This document shows positions 22,603 through 32,107 of a DNA stretch of 39,436 nucleotides, one piece after another. This DNA is from UBA1081 sp045639185. Lineage in GTDB: Bacteria; Bacillota; Clostridia; Oscillospirales; Acutalibacteraceae. The DNA lies in contig JAZUCO010000040.1 of assembly GCA_045639185.1 (NCBI GenBank), positions 1 through 39,436 on the forward strand, read 5' to 3'. Below the pieces are notes generated by a model. The model saw only the letters and a program-made list of their open reading frames with translations. It was not told the DNA's origin and ran no database searches. Position numbers and translations under genes: made by a program. Numbering within the stretch: the first letter of the stretch is position 1; each line of letters begins with the position of its first letter.

Positions 22603-23971
22603 CGCGTCTGAATTCTCTGCAAGTATACTGAGTGAAGTCAGGATTCCATGCAAGAGGCACAGTCTCTGTGGGTCCGTGTCTGTTCTTTGCAATGATAAGT
22701 TCTGCTTCATCCACTTTTATATCTTCGGGCGGTGTATCACCCGCATTTTTATAGTAATCTTCTCTGTAAAGCATAAGAATGATATCTGCGTCCTGCTCGA
22801 TTGAACCTGATTCTCGAAGGTCAGACATCTGAGGTCTGTGGCTTCGACCTTTATCAGTATCAGTTCTTCGTGCAAGCTGAGCACATGTAACAACAGGAAT
22901 ATTAAGATCCTTAGCCATCATTTTGAGGCTACGTGTAATTTCAGAAACTTCCTGTACTCGGTTATCTGTCTTTTTGCTTGAAGACATAAGCTGAAGATAG
23001 TCAATGATGATACAATCAACATTTTTAACCTGCCTTGCTCTCGCTTTCATTTCAGGAACTGTAATATTTGCAGTATCATCAAAAAACAATTCAACATCAG
23101 AAAGAAATACACTAGCTTCGGCAATTCTCTGCCACTCATCAGGAGAGAGATTACCTGTTCTGAACTTGGTACTCTGTACTCGTGCTTCTGTGGAAAGGAC
23201 ACGCTGTGCAAGCTGTTCTTTTGACATTTCCAATGAGAAAAACAGTACTCGTTTTTTTGCATAAACAGCAACATTTCTTGCAAGGTTAAGCGCAAAACTT
23301 GTTTTACCCATGGCAGGACGAGCACCAATGATAACAAGGTCGGAACGATTAAGACCAGTGATTTTTTTATCAAGATCGGGAAATCCTGTATTAAAACCTG
23401 CATACTCATTTTTATCAAGCAATGAAAGTTCATACAAATTCTGATAAACAGTCGAAATAAGATCACTTATCTTTGCAGGACCTGAAAGCGTATTACCCTG
23501 ACGGATATCATATATACGCTGTTCAGCCATGTCAAGAAGCTCGTCTGCTGTCTGTTCAGAATCAGATGCCTTATCCTTAATGTCTGATGCAATATTTATA
23601 AGGGAACGCACATAGAACTTTTCTCTTACGATTTTTGCATAAGATTCAACATTCGCGGTTGAAGGAACAACTTTTGATAACTGCAAAAGATATGTCTTAC
23701 CTGATTCGTCATTGAATGTTTTGTCTTTTCTCAAAGTGTCAAGAACGAGCAAAGGATCAATTTTGCCACCACTTGACGCATCAAGAGCAAGGATTGTTGT
23801 AAAAATTGATTTATGCTGAGGCAGATAGAAATATTCAGGCTTTAATATCATTGTAACAACAGAAAGGCAGGACGGGTCAAGAAGAACCGAACCAAGCACT
23901 GCCTGTTCAGCCTCAAGACTAAAAGGCAATGTACCTGTATCTGCTGTAAATGTATTATTTTCGTTAGCCAT
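22589..23971 (-). CDS. dnaB: Replicative DNA helicase
   Basis: 460 residues. The N-terminal domain (residues ~14-115, LPFSLEAEQAVLGSVLLD at the start) is followed by a linker and the RecA-like motor with Walker A GARPAMGKT (216-224), the Walker B block DCIIIDYLQLM and the DnaB arginine-finger region SDLRESGSIEQDADIILMLYR. It unwinds DNA at the replication fork. ATG lies three bases after the rplI stop and its ribosome site GTAGGTGA overlaps the end of rplI. Confidence 0.97.
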   Translation of the reverse strand: MANENNTFTADTGTLPFSLEAEQAVLGSVLLDPSCLSVVTMILKPEYFYLPQHKSIFTTILALDASSGGKIDPLLVLDTLRKDKTFNDESGKTYLLQLSKVVPSTANVESYAKIVREKFYVRSLINIASDIKDKASDSEQTADELLDMAEQRIYDIRQGNTLSGPAKISDLISTVYQNLYELSLLDKNEYAGFNTGFPDLDKKITGLNRSDLVIIGARPAMGKTSFALNLARNVAVYAKKRVLFFSLEMSKEQLAQRVLSTEARVQSTKFRTGNLSPDEWQRIAEASVFLSDVELFFDDTANITVPEMKARARQVKNVDCIIIDYLQLMSSSKKTDNRVQEVSEITRSLKMMAKDLNIPVVTCAQLARRTDTDKGRSHRPQMSDLRESGSIEQDADIILMLYREDYYKNAGDTPPEDIKVDEAELIIAKNRHGPTETVPLAWNPDFTQYTCREFRRDEEN

Positions 23972-23974
23972 TAC

Positions 23975-24415
23975 TTATTCACCTACAACAACTGTAACTT
24001 TTGCGGAAATACCCTGATAGAGCTTTACTTCAGCCTGAGCTGAACCGAAGTTCTTGATATCTGCCATTGTAATTTTTCTCTTATCAATGTCAACACCAAG
24101 CTGTTTCTTGATTTCTGCAGCAACTTCTTTTGAAGTAACAGAACCGAAAAGCTTACCGTTTGCACCAGCTTTAGCAACAATCTTAAGTTCTTTGCCGTTA
24201 AGTTTTGAAGCAGCAGCCTTTGCATTAGCAATATCGGTATCAATCTTATGCTGATTTGATGATTCTCTGTTTTTAAGCTCTGTTATTGTCTGAGCTGAAA
24301 CTTCAACTGCAAGTTTACGAGGAAAAAGAAAATTTCTTGCGTAACCTTCAGCAACTGTAACTTTTTCACCCTTTTTACCGAGGGTTTTAACGTCCTGATT
24401 CAAAATAACCTCCAT
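23975..24415 (-). CDS. rplI: 50S ribosomal protein L9
   Basis: 146 residues with the L9 opening MEVILNQDVKTLGKKGEKVTVAEGYARNFLFPRKLAVE, the long central helix and the C-terminal domain (GSVTSKEVAAEIKKQLGVDIDKRKI). An AAAGGAGG site precedes ATG. It lies between gdpP and dnaB, as in Bacillus and most Clostridia. Confidence 0.97.
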   Translation of the reverse strand: MEVILNQDVKTLGKKGEKVTVAEGYARNFLFPRKLAVEVSAQTITELKNRESSNQHKIDTDIANAKAAASKLNGKELKIVAKAGANGKLFGSVTSKEVAAEIKKQLGVDIDKRKITMADIKNFGSAQAEVKLYQGISAKVTVVVGE

Positions 24416-24430
24416 TGTGGTTATCCTCCT

Positions 24431-26419
24431 TTAGCTATTCTTCTGGGTAGATTTTTTATTACAGAAATCAAAAATTACATTACCCAATAAATGTTCTACG
24501 TTTTCAATAGTTGTATTTTTTATTTGCGCAGCAGCCATTGTCTGGTGACCGCCACCGCCCAACTTTTCCATAATAATCTGAACATTGACTCTTCCGTATG
24601 ACCTTGCCGAAATTGAGACATCAGTTTCATTTGAAGGAAAAATTACAAAAGATGCGTCTACATGTTCAATATTAAGCAGATCATCGGCAGCTTTAGCAGC
24701 TATGAGTCTGACATTCTGATCATTCTGATTTGTCTTTGCAAAAGCAAAATTACCTCTGATTTCTGCATTATTTACAATTTTACTTACAAGTATATTTTCA
24801 TCTGATGAAGCCGCAAAAAGTTTTCTAACAGAAATTGTATCTGCACCGTAATCACGGAGTGATGCTGCAGCTTCAAAAGTTCTTACACCTGTTCTGAGTG
24901 TAAAATTCTTTGTATCAAGATAAATACCTGCAAGCAATGCTTCAGCAGCATATTTAGAAATCTGCGGTTTTGAAGGCATATATTTGATAAGCTCTGTTAC
25001 CATTTCACTTGCTGATGATGAATTAGGCTCATGGAACAACAATAATGCATCTGACATATAATCAATTGACATTCTGTGATGGTCGATAACAACCTTTTTC
25101 TGAGCCATTTCAACAAGCTCCGGAGCTTCCGTAAACCCAGGACGCATAACATCGGTAACAACAACCAATGTTTCAGCATCAAGTTCACTGAGCACTCTTG
25201 CAGAATTTATAAAACAAGATTCTTTGTTCGCAGCATTGTAAAAATCTATGAGCTGTTTTGCCATTGTTGTTTTTTCATCAACAACGATTCTGACATTTAT
25301 ACCAAGTGATTTAACAGCTTCGTATACACCGATGGCACTTCCGAGAGCATCAAGGTCTGAATTTTTATGGCCCATAACCAATACTTGTGATGAATGGCGC
25401 ACAAGTTCTTCAAAAGCACTCGCATATATACGGGCTTGCACCTGATTACGGTTTTCAACACCTGTTGCAACACCGCCGAAGAATTCATAGTTATTATTAT
25501 CGTTAATAACAACCTGATCTCCGCCTCTGCCCTTTGCCATATCAAGTGACTTTCTTGCAAGTTCTTCACAAGCGAGGAATTCATTGCCTGTTGCAATACC
25601 CATAGAAAGGGTAAAGCCTGCATTTACTCCTTCAATTTTATGGTTTCTGACATTGTCAAGGATATTAAAATCCTTACTCTTCATCTGATCATAAATCTTT
25701 TTTTCGGCAATTATAAAAAACCTGCCGTCTGCAATTTTTCTAAGCACACATTTGTACTGTGTAAACCATGAAATTACCATTCGCTCAACATCGCTAAGTA
25801 ATGTTGAAAACTGATTCTGAGAAATACGTGATGAAACTTCTTCCATAGCATCAACTGATGCGATAATAACAACAGGACGGCTGTCTTCATATTTATCTGC
25901 AATATTCTTGTAATATGTATCATCCACAAAATACAATACAAATTCTGCATCTGCATTTACAGTATGTTTTGATATATATACAGTATATCGTTTACCGTCG
26001 TAAGATGCATTGAAACTGCCTTTTTCGATACTTTCATTAAGCTTTTTCTCAGGAATGAAATTAGAAATCTGCTTCTTTGTGAGTCCAGAATTTCCTACTA
26101 TATCTCTTTCAAAAAAATCATTATACCAAACAATATTACCTGAAGACGAACAAATAATTACAGGAAACGGGATTGCAGTTATATCTTCACGTGTTGACGC
26201 ATCAAGATGAGAATTGATAATTTTTACAGATCTTACAATGTCTCTGAATGTTTTTCTCTCTGAAAGATAGACAATTACAGCAAGAATAACACCGAGCACA
26301 AGTTCGATACCTGCAATCCAGTATTGTTTAAGATATAAAGATGTAAATGAAACAAGAATTGTGAAAAGAATCACAACCGGGAACATCGGATTAGCTTTGA
26401 AAAACGCTTTTAATCTCAT
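24431..26419 (-). CDS. gdpP: Cyclic-di-AMP phosphodiesterase GdpP
   Basis: A 662-residue membrane protein. Two helices (about 13-30 and 34-52), a PAS-like region (~80-170), a degenerate GGDEF domain (~180-310, no GGDEF motif) and a DHH/DHHA1 catalytic pair. The DHH motifs are visible: GHKNSDLDALGS with H351, D355 and D357, TDVM with D423, and VIDHHR with D446-H447-H448; the DHHA1 end has KLGGGGHQTMAAA. It hydrolyses c-di-AMP, linked in Bacillota to wall stress and potassium balance. The start is preceded by AAGGAT. It sits upstream of rplI in the conserved order. Confidence 0.95.
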   Translation of the reverse strand: MRLKAFFKANPMFPVVILFTILVSFTSLYLKQYWIAGIELVLGVILAVIVYLSERKTFRDIVRSVKIINSHLDASTREDITAIPFPVIICSSSGNIVWYNDFFERDIVGNSGLTKKQISNFIPEKKLNESIEKGSFNASYDGKRYTVYISKHTVNADAEFVLYFVDDTYYKNIADKYEDSRPVVIIASVDAMEEVSSRISQNQFSTLLSDVERMVISWFTQYKCVLRKIADGRFFIIAEKKIYDQMKSKDFNILDNVRNHKIEGVNAGFTLSMGIATGNEFLACEELARKSLDMAKGRGGDQVVINDNNNYEFFGGVATGVENRNQVQARIYASAFEELVRHSSQVLVMGHKNSDLDALGSAIGVYEAVKSLGINVRIVVDEKTTMAKQLIDFYNAANKESCFINSARVLSELDAETLVVVTDVMRPGFTEAPELVEMAQKKVVIDHHRMSIDYMSDALLLFHEPNSSSASEMVTELIKYMPSKPQISKYAAEALLAGIYLDTKNFTLRTGVRTFEAAASLRDYGADTISVRKLFAASSDENILVSKIVNNAEIRGNFAFAKTNQNDQNVRLIAAKAADDLLNIEHVDASFVIFPSNETDVSISARSYGRVNVQIIMEKLGGGGHQTMAAAQIKNTTIENVEHLLGNVIFDFCNKKSTQKNS

Positions 26420-26446
26420 ATCATTTATCCTTTCACAGATAAAACA

Positions 26447-28279
26447 TTAAATCTCCTGTATAACGGGAATAACAACAGGACTACGTTTTGTTTTTTCATA
26501 CATAAAGCGAAGAACTTCGTCCTTAATTTTGCCTTTGAGGGCATTTATGTCACGTTTACGTGAATCAGCATATTTGTCAAGAATTCTGACAACAATCTGC
26601 TCAGCATCGCTGAACAATTCAGATGATTCTTTAACAAAAACAAAACCTCTCGAATGGATTTCAGGTGCACAGAGATTATATCCTGTTGCTGAGTCAAGAA
26701 CAGCGGAAACAACAATTACACCATCTTCAGAAAGAAGTTTTCTCTCTCTGAGCACAAGACTTCCGACATCACCGACACCATAACCATCAACAAACACATT
26801 TCCTGCAGGAACATCACTTACTGTATATTTTTTCTCAGAATGGAAAGAAATCTCTGTTCCGTTTGCAGCAATGATAATATTATCAGGGTTAACACCCATT
26901 GCCTCTCCGAGCATTGCATGTTTTCTGAGGTGTTTCTGTTCACCGTGAGCAGGAATAAAAAATTTGGGTTTAACAAGACCTAAAACAAGTTTAAGTTCTT
27001 CCTGACAAGCATGACCTGAAACATGAACTTCATACATACGCTCATATACAACATTTGCACCAAGCTTCATAAGTTCGTTTACAACCTTACCGACAGTCTT
27101 TTCATTACCCGGAATAGGGGTTGCAGAAATAATGACATAGTCATTAGGTCCGACAGAAACTTTTCTGTGATCAGACATTGACATTCTAGTGAGTGCAGAC
27201 ATAGGTTCACCCTGACTGCCCGTTGTAATAATAACAAGCTCTTCGTCAGTATACTGTTTGATAGCCTCAATACCGATAATTACACCGTCAGGCACATTGA
27301 GGTAACCGAGTTCTTTACTGATCGCAACAACATTTTCAAGGCTTCTGCCTGAAAGTGCTACTTTTCTGCCTAGAGATGCAGCTACATTGATAATCTGTTG
27401 AACCCTGTGAATATTTGATGCGAAAGTTGCAACAATAAGTCGTCTTGAACCTGCTTTTCTGAACAGATTTTCAAATGACTCACCCACTTTTTTTTCGCTC
27501 TCTGTATAACCGCTTCTTTCAGCGTTAGTAGAGTCAGAAAGAAGACACAGTACACCTTCATTACCAAGCTGACCGAGACGAGCAAGATTCATCATTTCAC
27601 CGTCAATAGGTGTGCTGTCGATTTTGAAGTCACCGGTATGAAGTATAACGCCTTCTTTACATCTAACAGCAAATGCAAGAGCATCAGGAATTGAATGATT
27701 CACATGAATAGCTTCAATTTCGAATCCGCCGACTTTAATTTTATCATCAGGCTTAATGGGGTTAAGCTTAACATTGGAAAGCATTTTAGCTTCTCTGAGT
27801 TTATACTCAACAAGACCAAGTGTAAGTTTTGTTGAATATACAGGTGCATTCACAACTTTAAGCAAATATGAAAGTCCGCCTATGTGGTCTTCATGTCCGT
27901 GAGTAATAAAAATACCCTTAACTTTCTGTGAATTCTTTTCAAGATAAGTAAAATCGGGAATTACAAGATCTATACCCGGCATTGAAGCATCGGGAAATGC
28001 AAGACCACAATCTATTATTACAATCTCATTATTATACTCTATGACAGTAAGGTTTTTACCAACTTCATTGAGACCACCGAGGAATGCAATTTTAACGGGA
28101 GATTCAAAATTCTCCTGAACAGTCTTCTGCTGTTTTTTATGATAATGAAAAGCTGTCTGCTTTTTACTTTTTGTCTGATTCTTAGAGGTATGTTTAACGG
28201 TTTTTGAAATTTTTCCGTAACGTTTTATTTTTTCTGTATCTTTTTTTGTTGATTCTTTAGCTGTTTTCTGATTACTCAT
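26447..28279 (-). CDS. rnj: Ribonuclease J
   Basis: 610 residues from the ATG at 28279, which follows AAAGGAGAAGAA; the 43-residue upstream extension has no ribosome site. The first ~58 residues are a Lys-rich, probably disordered extension not present in shorter RNase J. Then the metallo-beta-lactamase/beta-CASP core: HGHEDHIGG with H127, H129, D131 and H132, HTGDFKID, SDSTNAERSGYT and a C-terminal domain ending in IPVIQEI. It is a 5' exonuclease and endonuclease in mRNA decay and rRNA maturation. Upstream of gdpP in the same leftward run. Confidence 0.95.
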   Translation of the reverse strand: MSNQKTAKESTKKDTEKIKRYGKISKTVKHTSKNQTKSKKQTAFHYHKKQQKTVQENFESPVKIAFLGGLNEVGKNLTVIEYNNEIVIIDCGLAFPDASMPGIDLVIPDFTYLEKNSQKVKGIFITHGHEDHIGGLSYLLKVVNAPVYSTKLTLGLVEYKLREAKMLSNVKLNPIKPDDKIKVGGFEIEAIHVNHSIPDALAFAVRCKEGVILHTGDFKIDSTPIDGEMMNLARLGQLGNEGVLCLLSDSTNAERSGYTESEKKVGESFENLFRKAGSRRLIVATFASNIHRVQQIINVAASLGRKVALSGRSLENVVAISKELGYLNVPDGVIIGIEAIKQYTDEELVIITTGSQGEPMSALTRMSMSDHRKVSVGPNDYVIISATPIPGNEKTVGKVVNELMKLGANVVYERMYEVHVSGHACQEELKLVLGLVKPKFFIPAHGEQKHLRKHAMLGEAMGVNPDNIIIAANGTEISFHSEKKYTVSDVPAGNVFVDGYGVGDVGSLVLRERKLLSEDGVIVVSAVLDSATGYNLCAPEIHSRGFVFVKESSELFSDAEQIVVRILDKYADSRKRDINALKGKIKDEVLRFMYEKTKRSPVVIPVIQEI

Positions 28280-28379
28280 TTCTTCTCCTTTACTAGTCTT
28301 ATTTTTATATGTAAAGCCTCCAAGCTGAGGCTTAAAACTCTTGAAAGCATAGCAACCCACTATTATTGCTATTTTACAC

Positions 28380-30695
28380 TTATTGAGACATATTGTCAAT
28401 AGTATCAAGGTTTATTTTACGTTCTGTATCAATACATATTTCCTTTGCCGCTTCAATTGTATCTGCCTGAGCAATTATACGCAGATGCCTGCCTCCACCT
28501 TGTCTGAGAATTGTAAGATAACCATTTTCTACCGGTTTTCTGACACCCTGAGTATCTCTGTCTATCCTGACATCAAGAATTTCAGCAATACGTGAATGAG
28601 GCATACTGCATGAAATAATTTTTGAATATATATTGCATTCGGGAAGATTATTGACAAGCTCAGATAATGAAACTTTATTTCTGTTCATAATACCTATGAC
28701 TAAAAAAACAAGACTCAGACCATCATATGCCCACATACATTGCTTTGCAAGTATTCCTGTTTCTTCAGTAAAATATTCAGCAGAAGATTCTCCGGTTCTT
28801 ATAACTCTTCTGTTATACTTTGCTGCAGTTTTTTCAAGATCAGGCGGTGCCTCAAATGGAACACAGACATCTCTTCCCTGTCTGAAAAATTCAACGCATG
28901 CGGCAATAATAAGCTTTTCAAAAGCAACAAAACGTCCGATTTCATCCTTTGCTGTTACTGCATTGCCACTGTTATCAATACTGAATTCAGGAAGCTTACT
29001 GCTTTTTACCCCAAGCAATCCGAAACATTTCTGTGAAATTTCTTCAATAAGACAGTTTGAATTACAAACTGATAAAGACATTCCGTATACCCCATGTCCA
29101 GAGCAGGTCAGTAGATATCCGTTATAAATGTCAGCAACAGAACTCATATCATAAATAGAATTAAGATTATCACCGTATGCTCTTCTGAAATCACTGTGCT
29201 TATATCTATTTTCAATTTCTCTTTCTTCCTTGCACGTCAAAGGTAAACCGTATCTGCCGAACAATTTGATTTTAGTGGCATTTTTATCAGCATCTATAAA
29301 AATGCCACTATCGGTATTACTGTATGAAACATAAAAATGCATCTGACTTTCAAAAGATTCACCAAAATCATAAACAACACTTCCGCAAGAAATAAGGCCT
29401 GACAATACAGACATTGCAAGAGTTTTTGCTTCCTTTGAAGTTGCGTATCCTACTGAAACTTTTCCACCACAAGAAGAACTTGCAAGAGCAGAAGCAAGCC
29501 TGCAACATCTTTCAGGTGTTATTTCTGAAAAAGTATTGCCTGAAATGCTGTCTGAACAGATAAGATCATATTCATTTCTGCCATCTTTAAGATTAGAAGT
29601 CAATACAGATCCGTAAGAAATATTCTTCTTCGGCCAGACTGATACATTATTATGAATTGTACTGCTGCTTTCAATAATACATCCGTCACCTATACAACAC
29701 CCCTCTAGATATGCAGAATTTCTTTTAAGCACACAGTTTCTGCCGATTACAGCACCTGTAATATCACAATTACTGCAAATCTGAGTATTTTTAAGAACTA
29801 CAGATTTTTTTATACGAACACCGTCTTCTAATTTTACATTATCTTCGATAACTGTATAGGGCCCAACAGTGCAATTAAATCCAATTTTTACATTATTACC
29901 GAAATACACGGGAGGAATAATCGTGTAATCACCTGCCGGCATTTTACCTAAACAAAAAATGCCGTTTTTAGATGAAGGAAGATTGATTTCTGGTTTGTGC
30001 AACAAAAGATCTTTTACTATTTTTCTGATATCGCCTACTTCACAAATTGCATTCCAGTATTTTTCTGTCTGATAACCGAAAAAACGGATTTTATTTTGGA
30101 GAAACATCGAAGCAAAGCTTTTGTTAAACATTCTGCTTTCAGATGATAAAATTTCTGAAATTTCAGGTTCAAGTACATATATTTCTGTATTTGCAAGATT
30201 AGATGATGTGTGACTCCAATCAGGCTTTTCAAAAAGACTATCAACAGAACCGTTTTTATTTAGATTTATAATACCGAATCTGCCCGTATCTTCAACAGTT
30301 GAGCAAATAACTGTTGCCTGAGCATTTATACTTTTGTGATAAAGCAAAACTTTTGAAATATCAATATCAGTAACACAAGGTGATAACATAAGAATAAAAG
30401 AATCTGTTTGTTTTTTTGCAAAAGACACGACGATTTCTTCAACAGACTTATCTGATTCATTCTCAAGACAATTCACATCAGCACTCTGTATATTACATTC
30501 ATCAAGATATTCTTCTATATCCTCACATCTGAATGACGATGCGACAGTAATTTTATTCAAGCCGCCTTTAAGAAGCATTTCTATCATATATCCGAGTACA
30601 GGCTTACCCATAATTTTAATCATAAGCTCATTTTCAGAACAGGTGACAGGACGCAATCCTTGATTATTTCCGCAAGATATAATTAGCGCATTCAT
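28380..30695 (-). CDS. Degenerate sugar nucleotidyltransferase / phosphomannomutase fusion
   Basis: 771 residues from ATG 30695, which follows AGGAGAATTTTT; the frame is open further upstream without a ribosome site. Three regions: a nucleotidyltransferase fold (1-235), a left-handed beta-helix hexapeptide region (~255-365) and a phosphomannomutase-like part (~380-771). This is the architecture of fused mannose-1-phosphate guanylyltransferase/PMM proteins. Every catalytic signature I can find is altered. The GGxGTRLRP loop reads SCGNNQGLRP (7-16) and the PKP lysine region reads ENELMIKI. The TASHNP phosphoserine loop position reads YSNTDSGIFI (458-467), the DGDGDR metal loop reads WAYDGLS, and the SGTEP loop reads QGGGRHLRI. 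It is probably non-catalytic, or has another activity. Followed by RNase J after about 100 bp. Confidence 0.75.
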   Translation of the reverse strand: MNALIISCGNNQGLRPVTCSENELMIKIMGKPVLGYMIEMLLKGGLNKITVASSFRCEDIEEYLDECNIQSADVNCLENESDKSVEEIVVSFAKKQTDSFILMLSPCVTDIDISKVLLYHKSINAQATVICSTVEDTGRFGIINLNKNGSVDSLFEKPDWSHTSSNLANTEIYVLEPEISEILSSESRMFNKSFASMFLQNKIRFFGYQTEKYWNAICEVGDIRKIVKDLLLHKPEINLPSSKNGIFCLGKMPAGDYTIIPPVYFGNNVKIGFNCTVGPYTVIEDNVKLEDGVRIKKSVVLKNTQICSNCDITGAVIGRNCVLKRNSAYLEGCCIGDGCIIESSSTIHNNVSVWPKKNISYGSVLTSNLKDGRNEYDLICSDSISGNTFSEITPERCCRLASALASSSCGGKVSVGYATSKEAKTLAMSVLSGLISCGSVVYDFGESFESQMHFYVSYSNTDSGIFIDADKNATKIKLFGRYGLPLTCKEEREIENRYKHSDFRRAYGDNLNSIYDMSSVADIYNGYLLTCSGHGVYGMSLSVCNSNCLIEEISQKCFGLLGVKSSKLPEFSIDNSGNAVTAKDEIGRFVAFEKLIIAACVEFFRQGRDVCVPFEAPPDLEKTAAKYNRRVIRTGESSAEYFTEETGILAKQCMWAYDGLSLVFLVIGIMNRNKVSLSELVNNLPECNIYSKIISCSMPHSRIAEILDVRIDRDTQGVRKPVENGYLTILRQGGGRHLRIIAQADTIEAAKEICIDTERKINLDTIDNMSQ

Positions 30696-30764
30696 AAAAA
30701 TTCTCCTATAACAAAATAATGTAATTTTATTATTCTCAGGTAAAGTTAAAATAATCATTTAGTA

Positions 30765-30793
30765 TTTACTTATGACCAATTAATTGATATAAT
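30765..30793 (+). promoter_or_regulatory. rnhA promoter
   Basis: TTTACT (30765-30770), a 17-bp spacer and TATAAT (30788-30793), 21 bp before the ATG. A possible divergent promoter for the fusion gene (minus-strand TTTACC-17-CATTAT) lies in the same spacer but is weak. Confidence 0.65.
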
Positions 30794-30814
30794 GAATGAG
30801 AAAAGAGGTATAAT

Positions 30815-31255
30815 ATGGCAAACAAAGTTATTATTTATACAGACGGCGCCTGTTCAGGCAACCCGGGTCCCGGAGGATGGTGTGCAATTCTCAGACTCGG
30901 TGAACACGAAAAAGAAATCTCAGGCGGCAACCCCGACACAACAAATAACAGAATGGAACTTACTGCTGTTATTGAGGGCCTGAAAGCGCTAAAAAGGCCT
31001 TGTGATGTAACAATCATTTCAGACTCTAAATATGTATGTGACGCAATCCTCAAAGGCTGGGTTTTCGGCTGGAAGAAAAAAGGTTGGAAAAAAAGTGACG
31101 GTAAACCTGCACTCAATGTAGATTTATGGGAAGAATTATTACATCTTCTCGAAACTCACAATGTGGAATTTAACTGGATAAAAGGTCACGCAGGTCATCC
31201 TGAAAATGAGAGATGCGATAAAAAGGCTGTTGAAGAATATCAGAAATATTTGTAA
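30815..31255 (+). CDS. rnhA: Ribonuclease HI
   Basis: A 146-residue type 1 RNase H, which cuts the RNA strand of RNA-DNA hybrids. Catalytic acids are visible: D10 (IYTDGACSGNPGPGGW), E48 (NNRMEL), D70 (SDSKYV) and the D in NERCDKKA near 135. The basic 'handle' WKKKGWKKSDGKP is present, as in E. coli RNase HI, and differs from the handle-less forms. AAAGAGG precedes ATG. Confidence 0.96.
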   Translation: MANKVIIYTDGACSGNPGPGGWCAILRLGEHEKEISGGNPDTTNNRMELTAVIEGLKALKRPCDVTIISDSKYVCDAILKGWVFGWKKKGWKKSDGKPALNVDLWEELLHLLETHNVEFNWIKGHAGHPENERCDKKAVEEYQKYL

Positions 31256-31266
31256 GGAGATTTCAT

Positions 31267-31782
31267 ATGGAACCATTATTCAGAAATATAAATATTAAAT
31301 CAGAAGATAAATGTCGCGAAATTTACAGAAATGTATTTACTTCCTATCATGTTTTCTACGGAATATTGATTCTTTTTGCTGTTGCATATAATATCTATTG
31401 GATATGGTGGTATTACAGTATTAATATTATTCTCCTGATTTATGCAGTATTGACAATAATTGTATATTTTACAAGACCATACAGCTATGCAAAAAAAAGA
31501 GTAAAAAATTACATTTCACTTTACAATAATGCTGAAACAGATGAAGTGCTTTTTTATGAAGATTGCTTTATAGACAAGGATATTTATTCAAAATCTGAAA
31601 CCAGAATTGAATATGAAAAAATCTCTTCAGTTAAAACAACAAAAAACTTTTACATTTTCTCTATCAAAGGCAATAAAATAAAATTTACTATCGGCAAAGA
31701 CATTGAAAATTTAACAGAAAATACAGATTTTGTTCAATTTATCAACAGCAGACTTATTAATTCGAAAAACAAAATTAAATAA
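31267..31782 (+). CDS. YcxB-like membrane protein
   Basis: A 171-residue protein with two membrane helices (about 28-46 and 51-70) followed by a basic turn and a cytoplasmic domain with the strand pattern EVLFYEDCFID...SKSETRIEYEKISSVKTTKNFYIFSIKGNKIKFTIGK. This is the layout of YcxB-like C-terminal proteins (PF14317, from memory), common in Clostridia and without known function. An AAGGAG site precedes ATG, which begins 11 bases after the rnhA stop, so both are one transcript. Confidence 0.75.
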   Translation: MEPLFRNINIKSEDKCREIYRNVFTSYHVFYGILILFAVAYNIYWIWWYYSINIILLIYAVLTIIVYFTRPYSYAKKRVKNYISLYNNAETDEVLFYEDCFIDKDIYSKSETRIEYEKISSVKTTKNFYIFSIKGNKIKFTIGKDIENLTENTDFVQFINSRLINSKNKIK

Positions 31783-31788
31783 AAAAAT

Positions 31789-31816
31789 AACGGATACTCA
31801 TTCAAGAGTATCCGTT
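31789..31816 (-). terminator. Terminator between convergent operons
   Basis: AACGGATACTC (31789-31799), loop ATTCAA, GAGTATCCGTT (31806-31816): a perfect 11-bp stem. The minus strand continues ATTTTTTTATT, a strong tract for the ylxM-ffh-rpsP-khpA operon; the plus strand has the weaker AATTCTTTG for the rnhA unit. Confidence 0.92.
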
Positions 31817-31836
31817 AATTCTTTGTTTAATCGGAA

Positions 31837-32070
31837 TCAGTCGATTTCAACCTGAATCTTCATATCCTTACGGTTAGCAGTAGCACGCATTACGGTTCTG
31901 ATAGCCTTAGCAATTCTTCCCTGTTTGCCAATAACTCTACCCATATCGTCTGCTGCAACATGAAGATGGTAAACTGTAATTCCTTCTTCGTTTTCAGGAT
32001 CAACTGTAACGTTAACTTCTGCGGGAGCGTCAACGAGACCCTGAGCGATAGCAACGAGTAATTCTTCCAT
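31837..32070 (-). CDS. khpA: KH-domain RNA-binding protein KhpA
   Basis: 77 residues from ATG 32070, after GGAGGAAAATAAA; the TTG at 32085 lies inside the ribosome site. A single KH domain with the GxxG loop GKQG in MGRVIGKQGRIAKAIRTVMRA. KhpA pairs with KhpB/Jag as an RNA-binding partner in Gram-positives. It directly follows rpsP, the conserved location. Confidence 0.95.
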   Translation of the reverse strand: MEELLVAIAQGLVDAPAEVNVTVDPENEEGITVYHLHVAADDMGRVIGKQGRIAKAIRTVMRATANRKDMKIQVEID

Positions 32071-32107
32071 TTTATTTTCCTCCAATTAATTCATTGAAAT
32101 CAGAAAA

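Noticed and set aside
22603..22710. Upstream extension of tilS
   Set aside because: It lies wholly inside dnaB in another frame; the ATG at 22602 gives the normal TilS N-terminus.
32071..32085. TTG starts inside GGAGG for khpA, and likewise rpsP (32371) and the M28 gene (9399)
   Set aside because: In each case the TTG overlaps the Shine-Dalgarno sequence and the next ATG is at the right distance.
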